A DNA stretch of 64,000 nt from Cryptomeria japonica (Eukaryota > Streptophyta > Pinopsida > Cupressales > Cupressaceae): NCBI RefSeq assembly GCF_030272615.1, contig NC_081408.1, positions 335,888,793 through 335,952,792 on the forward strand, given 5' to 3'. The translations under genes and the position numbers were made by a program. The notes beneath the pieces are model-generated. The model had not been told where the DNA came from, searched no databases, and worked only from the letters and a program-made list of their open reading frames with translations. Positions 1 through 11,099 of the stretch are shown here, in pieces; within the stretch, counting starts at the first letter, position 1, and every line of letters starts with the position of its first letter.

Positions 1-1
1 T

Positions 2-625
2 AATGGAACACAACAGGGATTAGGAGCAGGTATTCTATTCATCACACCAGAAGGTCATACAATCCTAAAAGCATACAAATTAAGCTTTCCATGCACCAAA
101 AATACAACAAAATATGAAGCTTTGGTAACAGGTATCAAAATGGCTATAGAATGGAACATTACACAACTACAAGTCTTTGGAGACTCTCGGCTCGTCATCA
201 ATAAAATTAATGATGATTACCAAAAAAAGGACAAAACATTGATGCCTTATAAAAATATGGTTGATGATATCAAGAAGTACTTTATAGAAATAACTTTTCA
301 ACAGATTCCAAGAAATGAGAACAAAGCAGTAGATGCCATGGCTACACTTGCTTCTCTACTTCAAACACAAGAAAATCAACAACATTATGAATTCTTGGTG
401 GAAGAGTTGTTTTACCTTTCTCATAATTGTCCTGATTCCCAAACTATTTGTCACTTTGTTGGACATGATTCATCCTGCTATGGCCAAACTTACACATACC
501 TGAAAGACAACACCCTACCTCCCGATTTATCAAAGAACCAAAAGAGAAACTTTATTATCCAATCCTCCCATTTTACATGTGTCATCACACCTCGCTTCAA
601 AGAGGGGCAAAATGTATACACCTAA
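2..625 (+). pseudogene. Second RNase H domain of a gypsy polyprotein, fragment
   Basis: The frame is open from position 2 to 625. It shows the RNase H acidic pattern: KYEALVTG (Glu), FGDSRLVI (Asp, codon near 182) and AVDAMATLASLL (final Asp). The same protein is encoded antisense in TAT-1 at 10671-11030, followed there by the same linker (EFLVEEL...GH.SS). In Tat-lineage elements an extra RNase H follows the usual one; here it would degrade the RNA strand during reverse transcription. Homology to TAT-1 stops near codon 150 (about 585). The last residues run through the polypurine tract into the LTR, so this is a deletion fusion and not a natural C-terminus. Confidence 0.75.
600..612 (+). other. 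Polypurine tract of TAT-0
   Basis: AAGAGGGGCAAAA sits directly before the LTR start TGTATACACC. The same tract, in reverse, borders the TAT-1 3' LTR at 4360-4372. It primes plus-strand DNA synthesis. Confidence 0.7.
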
Positions 626-1737
626 AAATGGCCTGAAGATAATTAATTAAAAAATTAATTATTTAATTAATCCCCATCCCCAATTTAATTGAATTCATTA
701 GGAATTTGACTAAATCCTCCCTTTTCATCTACTTATTAATAAATCTAAGGATTTATTTAATAATTTCATTTCAATAATCCCTTTTGATTAATTAATTCAA
801 ATTAATTAATTCTTCTCCATCAAAATCATTTCTTCTAATCTCCTAATTAATTAAAACAAATCAATTTATGAATTGTTCAGAATTAATTAGTCTTTTCCTA
901 TTATTTAAATTTTTAAATTCAAATTACCCACATGACTCCTAACTTTTAACCACCTAACCTAACCCCTTCTAAACCTAACCCATTCCATCTAACCCAGGGT
1001 TTAATTAAACCTACCTTGGCTTGCACATTCCAACCTCCTTATCCTAACCTCCTATGGTGTGGATACTCTCTCCTTGAGACACATGGAATTCTTGGGCCAC
1101 ATGTCCCCTCTCTTGGAATCCTCTTGACACTTGTCACCATAGAGATGACAAATGTTCCCTTTCATCCAACCTCTTCTAGAAGCCTCTTGACACTTGTCAC
1201 CATAGAGATGACAAATGTTCCCTTTTAATCCAACCTCCTCCAATTTCACCATTGATATCTTCAGGACTTAATCTTGACCGTTGATTCCTACCACCTCACC
1301 CCTAGCCTTGGAAATCCTATAAACATCCCTCAATTTGAAGCACAAAGGATCCCGATTCATCCATCTCATTCATCCCATCTCATTTACATTTCATGCATTA
1401 TTACTATAGGCATATGCAATCTTAGTTTATCATTTGAGCATTGTCATCATAGCTTAATTGCATCATTTTAGCATATTTTCTAGCATAATCATGAAATCAT
1501 GTAGCTTAATCATTATTATTGCTAGCTTAAATGCATCATTTATCATTTAAATCCTCCATCTAGGTGTAGTCAAGTCACTGGAATTTGCCTAACAAGATTT
1601 GAGAGAAAAATTCATACTTGCATTTACTAGGAGATGATAGATCGCTTAGCTATGGTTTTATCTTTCTTTGCTTTAAATTAATTAACCATGCTTGTAATGA
1701 TCTATTGAGTGTTTTGTGTTGCAGGTGCAGGTATACA
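613..1737 (+). repeat. 3' LTR of TAT-0
   Basis: Starts TGTATACACC after the polypurine tract and ends GGTATACA, giving short inverted ends. The first 20 bases resemble the TAT-1 LTR start (TGTAATACCCTAAAAATGG). Length is about 1.1 kb. The right end is my best choice from the inverted ends and from where COPIA-A homology resumes. No coding content is seen. Confidence 0.65.
1120..1240. repeat. 63-bp tandem duplication in the TAT-0 LTR
   Basis: Two nearly identical units start at 1120 and 1183 (CCTCTTGACACTTGTCACC). Each contains the dyad TTGTCA...TGACAA around ATAGAGA. The short ORFs read across it on both strands are by-products. Confidence 0.85.
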
Positions 1738-2074
1738 CTTTACAAGCATGATAGTTCCAGTTTGCATAGGACTTCAAGCGTTCTTTCTTAAGTCACCTTA
1801 AGTGACTTCATGATCATCAAAATAGCCAACTTGAAGATCTGACCTTAACACTGATCTCTTTAATGACAAACCAGTTAGCTTAGTCTATCTTCCCTTGAGC
1901 TGATTGAACCTTGATCATCTATCTCTGATGTTTCTTCCATGTTGTTTTCAAGCCATAACATTTTCTATTGAGATACACCACTACACTGGTCAGTGTTAGT
2001 CATCAATGACAAATCTCAGCTAATATACCAGTTCACTGGATTAACCAGTTTCTTCAATATTAGTAATGCCAACA
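1738..2074 (-). repeat. 3' LTR of COPIA-A, partial
   Basis: On the minus strand it begins TGTTGGCATTACTAATATTG at 2074. It matches the COPIA-A 5' LTR at 52670-53003 along its whole length. The remainder lies left of TAT-0, outside the window. Confidence 0.85.
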
Positions 2075-2087
2075 ATCTCCCCCTTTG
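2075..2087 (-). other. Polypurine tract of COPIA-A
   Basis: On the minus strand AAAGGGGGAGAT lies directly before the LTR start TGTTGG. This is the usual plant copia arrangement. Confidence 0.8.
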
Positions 2088-2486
2088 GTATTGATGGAAA
2101 CACTTTAGAATCTATCTTATCAGTTAATCCTGCATGTAATTTCTTCATTTCTTTTTTATCTTTGTACCAATCATTAGTTCTGCTCTGAGTAATGAGTATC
2201 TCCCCCTAACACTGGTAATACTCTATTTCCAACAAACCACTCTAGCCACTTCTAGAAACCCTCCGCTATAACAACTTCTACTCAACACCACTTCACACAT
2301 TCTACCCACTACTCACCAATACTCAAACACTATAATAATCTCCCCCTTTGACAACAATGCCAAAGATATATTTTAGTACACTTACAAGACTGCTCCCCCT
2401 AACCAGAGCAATCCACACTTATCAATCTAGTCTTAGAAATCTTTCATAAAGAAATCATACCAGATTGATGTAGAGCCCCTTTTTTT
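2088..2486 (-). other. 3' untranslated part of COPIA-A
   Basis: Lies between the end of RNase H and the polypurine tract. Several CTCCCCCT-type runs (purine-rich on the element strand) are visible. No ORF is supported. Confidence 0.5.
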
Positions 2487-2570
2487 ATTAATTTAATGAA
2501 GGTAGGGGTATCACCCCTAGCTTATCTCTATGATATTCAAAGGTGTCCTTCTATAGTGGCTTGGTGAAGA
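2487..2570 (-). pseudogene. C-terminal end of COPIA-A RNase H
   Basis: Read on the minus strand from 2570 it gives NIFTKPL, a stop, then KDTFEYHRDKLGV. This is the usual copia RNase H C-terminus (compare IADIFTKPLPKETFEYLK in COPIA-I at 55500-55570). It continues the RNase H broken at 48028 and shows that NA-B landed inside this domain. Confidence 0.8.
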
Positions 2571-3197
2571 TGTTGAAAACCAATAACACAAAGAGGGGGG
2601 GCGTGAATCAGTGTTATACCAGAATAATAGATTTTAGCCTTAATAAAACAATTATACACCAATTGGTAAACCGGTATAAACAAAATTGAAAGAAGTAATG
2701 CAACCAATAAGACAAACACATAAATGAGAACCATAACACACACATTTATACATGGAAAACCTCAAAGAGGAAAAACCATAGTGGCATTTGTGACTCACAA
2801 TATCAATTCACTGGCCATATGAAGAGATATTACAATATATGATGGGCATGCACTTGCAGGAAGGTTTACAACCTAGAGCACACTGCTAATCACAATAGGA
2901 GCCTCACTAACTACATAAAAATCTTGACCACAATCCAAAGAAGTATGAACTTCTTAATATATCATCTCTTATGCCAAAATACAGTTTTGGTTTAAGCTCC
3001 ATCTGTTATGGTTAAAACCCTAAACCTCAGTACCGGAATAACCCTTACAATGAATTCCTCACATGCATAGTCTCTCTAATATATTGTGCATCACATCCAT
3101 AACCATATCCATCTATGCTTCTACTTCTTACAAAATGATCTAATCAATCTCCCTTATATACCCTATACAAATTTATACCTTATGTTGGCTTACAAAT
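2571..3197 (-). repeat. 3' LTR of NA-B, first part
   Basis: Starts TGTTGAAAACCAATAACAC and matches 47107-47735 of the other LTR. It is broken at 3197 by TAT-1 and resumes at 20353. Confidence 0.85.
3193..3197. repeat. Target site duplication CAAAT, left copy (TAT-1)
   Basis: CAAAT directly before the LTR start TGTGTGTGTG. The right copy is at 20348-20352. Confidence 0.9.
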
Positions 3198-4359
3198 TGT
3201 GTGTGTGAAAAGTGGAATAAGGATCTGTATCTGCAAGACACAACACTTCAATTAAAGTCATTACATGTATGGTTAGATAGATATAAGCATGAATAATAAA
3301 ACCATAACAAATCAAATAATTGCCTTCTAAAAGATGTGAGTATAAGATTGCTCTTAGATTTGTATAAGCAATACCAGTGACTAGACTACACCAAGACAAA
3401 GGATTTAATCTATATGAGCATGATATTAAGCTAAATGGATGCAAAATGGATGAATAATTCAAGCAATAATGAATTCAAGCAATATGGATTCAAGCAATAA
3501 TGGATTCAAGCGATATGGAATAAACTAAATGTGGATGCTAAAAATCTAAAATAGCACAATATATTCAATGACTCCAGAGCAAAATCAGCGTGATAATAAT
3601 CTCCATGCGCATTCTCAAAAATCTCTGGGGTTTTTCGAATGAGAGCTGAAGGCTGAATTTATAGAAATTCACAAGAGAGATGAAGAAAAATCTCAATTTA
3701 GGATTAATTGAAAATAATTGAGAAATCAAGTTCAGTTAACCTTGAGATAGATTCTAATTATAGTTTAATTGAAATGCATTCAAATAAGAAGTTCAAGTTG
3801 CATTGGAAATAAGATTTAATTAATTCCATGCATGTCTGATAAAAATAGATAGTTCTTTTGATTTATTCAAGAAAAGAGTCTTTTCAATGCAACTGAACTT
3901 GTTTTTCTGAAAAGCTTTGAGTTATAATTTTAGAGAATAATCAACAATTCAATTAATTGCTTTTCTAAATTCAAGTTCTAAATTTAGAAAAAGAAATAAT
4001 ATCTCAAGTTTGATTTCTCTCTCAATTCAATTCTTTTGTTTTATTTGCAATTCAACTCTTGCTTTGCAATTAATTCCCCTTTTGAATGATTAAATGGCAA
4101 ATTTATTAATTAATTAAATATGCTAGGATATTTAATAAATTAAAATAGGATAATTGATCAAAAATGATTTACTTTGAATGATTTAATTAATTAAATAAAT
4201 ATTTAATTAATATTGAGTAATTGATTTGCCATGTGACATTTAATAATTGGAGAATTAATTATGTGCTCAAGATTGATTTAATTGCCTTTGGTTAGGACCT
4301 TGGTGATGTTGTCAAGATTAGGGGCCCATGGTTTAGATGACCATTTTTAGGGTATTACA
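3198..4359 (-). repeat. 3' LTR of TAT-1
   Basis: On the minus strand it runs TGTAATACCC (4359) to ...CACACACA (3198). It is followed on the internal side by the polypurine tract AGAGGGGCAAA (4360-4372). It pairs with 19187-20347. Confidence 0.9.
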
Positions 4360-6084
4360 TTTGCCCCTCTTTGAATTAATATGTGAGCAACGCATTGGTT
4401 CAAAGAATATGTGATGTCTAGGAGATATTAGTTCTGAACTTGACTGATCATGAACCAGATAAAGAGCAAGGTGTTTAGCTTGATTTGAAGAGATGAAGAT
4501 GAACATAATCTAATTAAAGTTATATTGATCCTAAACTTTATTGAACTAGGAACGATAGAGAGCAAAGATACCGAACTTGAACTTGATTGATCAAGAAGCG
4601 GATTTTATTGATCTAGAACTTGATTGAACTAGACACAATGAGCGAAGATAAAATCAATCTTGAACTTGATGGATCAAGATACGATGAGCAAAGATAAATT
4701 GTCTAGCTTGATTCAATGCAATGAAACTGGACACCTTCTTAGATTTGAGCATGTGATCAAAGATACTCTTTAAACTTTTGATTGAGTTTAAATGAATAAT
4801 CAGCTTGATGAAAAGTGATGAAACTGATTAACGTTAAGAGATTGATTCAGATGAAGACAAATATCATCTTGATATGAAGCGATGAAACTGATATGCCCCA
4901 AGCGATTGATTCGATTCAGATGATCGAAAGATCTCAACTTGATATGAAGAAATGAAGCTAAGATGCCCCTTAGCAATAAGGATTTGTTTGATTTTCTTTA
5001 AAAGATTTTTGCTCGACTTTTGATGAAGATTTAAGAATTTTCTCAACATTGAATATGTGAGGTCATGAGGTCACAAGTATGCCCCCTCGAGAGAGAAATC
5101 GAAAGATAGCGAGGGTACATGATTATAGGCAATTTTTAGCGATGATAATTTATTTGAGCACAAAGAATAATTCAGAGGAATTTTTGAAAATTTGGCATTG
5201 AGCGTAAAGTTGTTTTGTAGAAATAAATTGAGATTTAGTGTTGATTGATGAGAAATTAAGTGCAATTTGAAGAAAGAATGAGCATTTGATGAAAAGTGCT
5301 AAGTGGTCCAAATTGTGTGAAATTGACTAGCAAAATGATCTCAAATTTTGATTTTGATCCCAAAAATGGAATCAGAATGGGTGAATTAGCTAAGGGTACA
5401 ATTTTCATGTCCATCAAAGCAAGTTGAAAAATTAGGGTTTTGGCTATATAAGGGGTAAAAGTGTCATTTTCAATTCATTTTAACCTTCCAAGTTTAAAAT
5501 TTCAAAAAGCCTTCTGTGAAGAATAATGGTGGTCCCCACTCATGAGCATCGATTCGAGCAACAAAGAAGACATAATCAACCTTGAGACTATGAGCCTGTT
5601 ATTCATTTCAATTTTGAATTTTTTTGTTGATTTTTTAAGTTTTTATCATGTTGAAGTCAGGTTTTCTCATTTTGTCATGCGAGACAGTATCCTGTCTCAT
5701 ACGACAAACTGTTAAAGTTTGTTTTGTCATTTAGAGTCATCAGTTTTGTTGTGCGAAGCCTACCCTTGTATCGTATGACAACATTCATAAGTGACCATTT
5801 TGTCATCGGAAGTCTATTCTTGTGTCGTATGGGGATCTTTTGTCATACGGGGACTAATCCTGACTCATACAATTTTTTCCCTTCTGTGTTTTGCCATTTG
5901 AAAAATAGTAAGCATTTTTGAAGGTCTAAACTTAAAATTTTGACTTTGCAATTGATGTAGTTGAATTTGCATGATGTTTTACTTCTCTTGTAGGCTTATT
6001 TGGAATGTTTATTGATGCTTTATTGTTTGGATTTTGCAGGTTTGGTTGCCTCATGTTCTTTTTAGATGTGTGTATCCACCCACC
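4360..6084. other. TAT-1 3' internal region, non-coding part
   Basis: Carries the polypurine tract at its left edge, then about 1 kb of quasi-repeated text in which dyads such as CTTGATTGATCAAG recur (near 4585, 4660). From 5660 to 5870 there are repeated TCGTATGAC/GTCATACG motifs, also found in the 5' leader. TAT-2 at 25080-26130 is homologous to 4360-5380. I see no supported gene. Confidence 0.55.
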
Positions 6085-7684
6085 ATGACATTAGTTTAAC
6101 AGTTGTCTGATGTTGAGCATACAAATATTGATTTGTGCGATTTTACCCACCTTCTTTAGTTACCTGATATCTATGTGAATCACAGGATGCTCACAACATT
6201 AGTTGAGAAATTTCATTCTAAGCATAACACCTTTCATTTTCTAGTTGGGGAGATGACCATCACTCCCAAGGATGTTTATAGGATTCTTCGTATCCCTTTT
6301 GCTTGGGATAAGGTGGATTATGATGCAGCACAACTTCCTGGATTACAGGCTGTTAGACATGTATTCAGGGACCCAGATATTTTGACACGTTCCATTAGTT
6401 GGGACGTTATGATAAGAAAGTACAATGAGTCTTTTCCTCTGGCTTGTGTTTTGGCAAGGTTTGTCAGTTGCTTTTTGGTGCCAGATGGAGGACATCAGGG
6501 ATTTCTATGTGGATGGAGCAAGATGCTGGAGACACCTATTGAGATGCCTTAGAGACAAGGTTGGGGCTCATGTATACTAGCCCATATGTATCACAAGATG
6601 CATGAGATTGTGTATAGGGAGGGGAAGAGAATGGCTGCAGGTGTATTGATCTTATAGGTATGGGCTTGGGAGGATGGTCTATAGGGATCTTTTTGTTATG
6701 TGCCCACTCATTAGCAGATCGCAGACTATGGTGGAGTGATTCATGGTATCTCAAGTGATGAGGCAGTATGGTAGGCCTTAGGGGATATCATAGGAGTTCA
6801 CAGCATATGCATGTTATGCTGATGAGGAGAGGTAGGGATGGAAATTGAGGTTATCTTATGCCTTGAGTATGTAGGAGCTGATTGGTTTACAACAACTAAG
6901 ATGGGACTATATGGATGATATTGGAGATGCGGGGGTATTTCCCCAGTACCAGGATTGGTTCTAGCAGCACCCTTTCCACAGGCTCACTGATCCAGCTAAG
7001 TAGGTACCTCATATTGAGGAGATCAAGGATGATGCCCCCACACAGGGACATGGATAGGGCCAAAGACAAGGACCAGGATAGAGACAGGGACAAAGTCAGA
7101 GAGTCAAGGCTCCAAGGTAGGTAGGTGGTGATCCTTGTGCTAGTAGCAGTAGGGTTACAGTTGGGGTTAGGCAGTAGAGGGGTGAGGGTGGATCCCTTGG
7201 GAGTGTTGGTGTGAGGTTAGGTGGAGGTGAGGAGGAGCGAGTAGCTCCTAGAGAGGTCTAGTAGAGGCAGGAGGAGTAGGGTGGAGCTGGAGGTGGAGAT
7301 GGGGGTGGAGAGCCTGTGAGAGAGTAGGGGACCAATGCAACACAGTTAGTGAGAGCACGTCTAGAAGAGTTGGAGTCACAGTTGATAGTGGCACAGACTC
7401 AACTGGCGGAGCAAGATTGACAACTAGTAGAGCTTAGAGCTGAGAGAGACCTTCAAGTCATAATGACAAGGGAAGAGAAAGATGCTTTGCAGCAGGAGGT
7501 TCTTCACTAGACAAGTAGGGCAGTTTACTATGTTGCAGCTTATAGCATAGCATTTCTAGTTGCGCAGTAGGTTGTCCCCTACTCATAGTATATGGCACAG
7601 TCAAAGGGAGCTCAAGCACCTTGTTAGGATCCCAATCAGCAGGCTCCTCCTCCACTTGGCGATGAGGGAGAGGCCAAGAGCTAG
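6085..7684 (+). pseudogene. Antisense extra ORF with a plant mobile domain (PMD)
   Basis: Lies between pol and the 3' LTR of TAT-1 on the opposite strand. From ATG 6085 the frame reads DVEHTNIDLCDF, LPDIYVNHRML, then NTFHFLVGEMTITPKDVYRI, the hallmark of the plant mobile domain (MAIN/MAIL-like proteins), and on through RMAAGVLIL.VWAWED near 6655. After one frameshift there, the other frame continues to 7684. That C-terminal part has a Gly/Gln/Arg-rich stretch (about 7050-7110), a Gly/Glu-rich stretch and a coiled coil (LVRARLEELESQLIVAQTQL, then LRAERDLQVIMTREEKDAL). Most stops are TAG, several where Gln or Trp would be expected. Length is about 530 codons. PMD ORFs occur in plant transposons and in silencing-related host proteins; its job in the element is unknown. 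Identification is firm; function is not. Confidence 0.8.
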
Positions 7685-9299
7685 ATATTCTTTTTGTAGC
7701 TCTAATATTTTTTTGTAGACACACTTATTTTTTGTAGCCTATACGATTCTTGCTTCAATGGGAGTTTGTATATGTCAGTTGACATTATTTTGAACTCTAA
7801 GACTTTATATGATATATATATGAGATCCAATTTGACTTCATTGTACTTGTGTTGATTCGATTATGAGATGCTTTCTATATGCTTTATTCTATATGTATGC
7901 ATTTCATTTCAGTATGGATGTATGCAATACAAATGATTATGGATGTCTATTTTTGTTTCTTTTCATATGCAAATAAATGAATGTAAATGAGTAATGAATA
8001 ATGCAAAAATTTATTTTTCTATGCAATAAGGTGAATGCAAATGAGTAATAATGAAATATATGAATCTATATAAGATGCTTATGTATGTAGCTAACATCTC
8101 AAAACACAAGTACTCGATCTGAGAAATGATGAAAAAGAGACCACTTAGCTAAGAAATGATGATGCTTCCAACTCTTATTTAGAAGATAAAGAGATCATTA
8201 TTATCATACCAAAATCACTCTAAATTCACAAAATACAGAATGAAATGCAAAATGAGATGCAACATAAACCTAGTCATTGGATTTAAAATGCTTAAGTTTC
8301 ATCATCGAGCATAACGAACATAACAGGCCGATTAGAGTTCCTTTCTTTTCATGTGCAATATCTATTATCTTGTCCACAATGACCCTTTTTTCGTTCATAT
8401 CCTTGGACATATTTTGTAGGGACCTGAATTGCATGATAAAGAAATTCCCTCAAAACAGACAAAGAAATGGCGTGGACCTCCCTGTAGCATTCAAATAAGC
8501 GGAGTCAAGGTATGTGTGGCGATTTCACCTTGATGTGAAGGCTCTTATCACATACACCTAGCTAATTAGATGTTTCCAGATCATTGAGATCATTCCTACA
8601 AGTAGAAAACAAGAAAATATTATGCCCCCAATCCTTGCTCCTCTAAGTCAAGATAGACTTCCTCGAGTTACTCAGAGGGATAATAATCAAAAACCAATAT
8701 AAAAGACAACACACAAAGAAAATTTTCATGCATAGCTCAAATTGTTTAGTGATTGTTTTCCATTATATTGATTTGCTTGTTTACTCAGTGATAAAAACTC
8801 TTTAGTAGTCAGGAGGTAGGTGACTGACTTGGAGTGGACGACTAGATTTCACTAATGGAAAGATGACTTGGTTGACACTCCTTAGGATATGTAATGTGCT
8901 CTGTCGATTAACCTAAGACTAGGACATTGATTAGTTTCAAGCCATGAGGGTTCCAATGAACTAGGATGTCACAAAAGTGACTATAAAATATGTACAAAAG
9001 AAAGCGAAGATGCAGGAAAGTGGGAATGCCAATGTTGTGTTGATAGATGGAGCGCTCCAGTACAAGAGGCGCACGTTTACCAGGTTTTCACCTGGTTGGC
9101 AAGGATTCTTTTCTTTTTTGTTTTTTTACGAAGGTGCCTGTTTACCAGGTTTTCACCAGGGCATTTTCTCTCTTTTTACTTTTTTTTTCTCTTTTCTTTT
9201 CTTATTTTTATGATTTTTTTCAAGACTTTTTCTGATTTTAATGATTTTTTTCAGGACTTTTTTAGTTGTACAGGTTGTTGGAGAAGATAATGCTAACTG
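7685..9299. other. TAT-1 region between antisense ORF and integrase
   Basis: Non-coding in appearance. TAT-2 (26146-27715) matches it closely from about 7827. It includes the phrase GTTTACCAGGTTTTCACC twice (near 9074 and 9144) and a T-rich repeat at 9190-9270 that is expanded in TAT-2. Confidence 0.5.
9190..9270. repeat. T-rich tandem repeat, about two units
   Basis: Two units of a roughly 31-bp phrase (AAGACTTTTTCTGATTTTAA type). The same phrase is present about six times in TAT-2 at 27540-27715. Confidence 0.6.
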
Positions 9300-10400
9300 A
9301 AGAATTTATTCAAGTGGATGGTGTTAATCGGTTCACAGAGTTGTTCTCCTTCTGATGTTGAGAGTTGATAGGCACCAAAGCCAAATATTGCAGTAATGAT
9401 GTAGGGAACCAGACAATTGGGTTCAAACTTCCCTTTGTTGTCTCGAAACTGTTGATTTTTAAGGATTTTCTCTCAGAACTAGGTCACCAACTTGAAATTC
9501 TCTTTGTCAAACCTTCTTGTTATATCCTCTGGACATTCTCTTTTGATACACTCTGAGATGATCAAACACCACTTGCTGACACTCATCCAACAATTCTAGT
9601 TCTTGAAATCTAGATATTCTATGGTCTTCATGAGTAACAAGACCTTTCAAAGAAACTCTTAGAGATGGTATTTCCACTTCAATAGGTAATACTGCTTCAG
9701 ACCCATACACTAAAGAAAAAGGTGTAGCCCCAGTAGGTGTTCTGATACTTGTTCTATAAGCCCATAATGCAAGATTGAGCTACAGATGCCAATCCTTCCC
9801 AAATTTGTTCACTGTTCTATGCAAGATAGTCAATAGGTTTTTGTTAGATGCCTTAGCTTGTCCATAACCTTGAGGATAATATGTTGATGACTAGTGTTGT
9901 TTAATTTTAAATTTCTCATAGAGCTCATCCAGGTCTTTATTCTTGAGCTATCCTCCATTATTAGTCACGATGGATGAAGGTATCCCATACCTATAGATGA
10001 TATAGTTTAGGATAAATAGGGCTATTTGTTTACCGATTACTTTGATGTGCAGAACCGCTTCTACCCATTTAGTGAAATACTTAGTGGCAGTTATGATGAA
10101 TTTATGTCCATTAGATGATGCATGATATATCTCACCAATGAGATCAAAGGCCCATTGCTGAAAAGGACAATGTGTAATGAAGGGTATGAGATCCCTTGTC
10201 GGAGCATGTATGAGGTTACCATGTAGTTGACATTTCTCACAAGTCTTAGCAAATTTAATAGCATCATTTTCCATGTCTGGCTAGTAGTAGCTAGCCCATC
10301 ATAGTTTTTGAGCTAAAGTAAGACCATTTGAATGAGATCCACAAATACCTTCATGGACTTCCGATAATGAACGTTTAGATTCTTTAGTTTCTAGGAATCT
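9300..10400 (-). pseudogene. TAT-1 integrase, decayed
   Basis: Read on the minus strand: zinc-binding region (EVHEGICGSH ... CEKCQLHGN, 10390-10215), then the catalytic core with WAFDLIGEIYHASSNGHKFI (first Asp present) and VTNNGG, where the usual second catalytic Asp is Asn, and GQAKASNK (9840-9862), where the usual catalytic Glu is Lys. Both changes fit single G-to-A mutations. The C-terminal part follows: LVYGSEAVLPIEVEIPSLRV (9710 down) and FEPNW/GAYQLS-like segments (9500-9300). Integrase would insert the cDNA; with two of three catalytic residues changed and several stops, this copy cannot. It follows the second RNase H in the order of a Ty3/gypsy pol. Confidence 0.8.
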
Positions 10401-10670
10401 AAGCAATGTACCATCCAAACCTTGTCTAAATAGATGGTTAGAAATGATAACATACCGTGAACCATTTCGGGTTAGGTTTCTTTTCTCATTATGGGTAAGA
10501 TTTTTAGGTATAATTTGGTCTCATAGATAAGAGTAAATATGGGTATATCAGGATGAGTTATGTCCAATAATAGAACAGACTATTTGGGTCTCAAGAGAAT
10601 CATAGATAGGGTAATTTAACTCTTCCACTAGGAATTCAAAGCAAACATTAGATTCTTGTAATTCAGGTAT

Positions 10671-11030
10671 AGATGCCAAGGTGGCCATAGCATCTGCTAC
10701 TCTGTTTGTGGATTTGGGAATCTATTGGAATGATACAAAAGCATCATCCACCATCCTCTTATAGGGAATTAGTTTCTCATCTCAAGTCTGATATGTATCA
10801 TTGATTTGATTGATAATCAGCTAAGAATCTCCATAGATGTGTAATTCTGGAACCTTCCATTCTATAGCTAGCTTTATCCCATTTACCAAAGGTTCATATT
10901 CTACAATGTTGCTTGTGCCAGGGAAAAGAATCTTATAAGACTTCAAGATTGAGTACTTCTAAGGAGTAATAAATAGTATTCCAACACTAGAACCATTTTG
11001 AGTAAAAGACCCATCAAAGAACATCTTCTA
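10671..11030 (-). pseudogene. TAT-1 second RNase H
   Basis: Acidic residues in order on the minus strand: MFFDGSFTQNGSS (Asp), VEYEPLVNGIKLAIEW (Glu), HIYGDS followed by a stop then LIINQ (Asp), and RVADAMATLAS (Asp). It closely matches the plus-strand copy at 2-400 in TAT-0, including the linker to integrase. A second RNase H after the usual one is characteristic of the Tat group. Stops interrupt it in several places. Confidence 0.75.
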
Positions 11031-11099
11031 GGGTTGTTGAGTAAGGTACATTATTGATTCATCTGGAAACTCTATATGCAGTGGTTGATTGTCTTCAAG

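Larger units (their letters stand above)
1..1737 (+). mobile_element. TAT-0: 3' end of a Tat-like Ty3/gypsy LTR retrotransposon
   Basis: Holds the end of a polyprotein (second RNase H), a polypurine tract and one LTR, all on the plus strand; the rest lies left of the window. It sits inside the 3' LTR of COPIA-A: the sequence from 1738 onward matches 52670-53003 of COPIA-A's other LTR. The integrase expected between RNase H and the polypurine tract is missing, so the element carries an internal deletion. The target duplication cannot be checked because the left end is outside the window. Confidence 0.75.
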
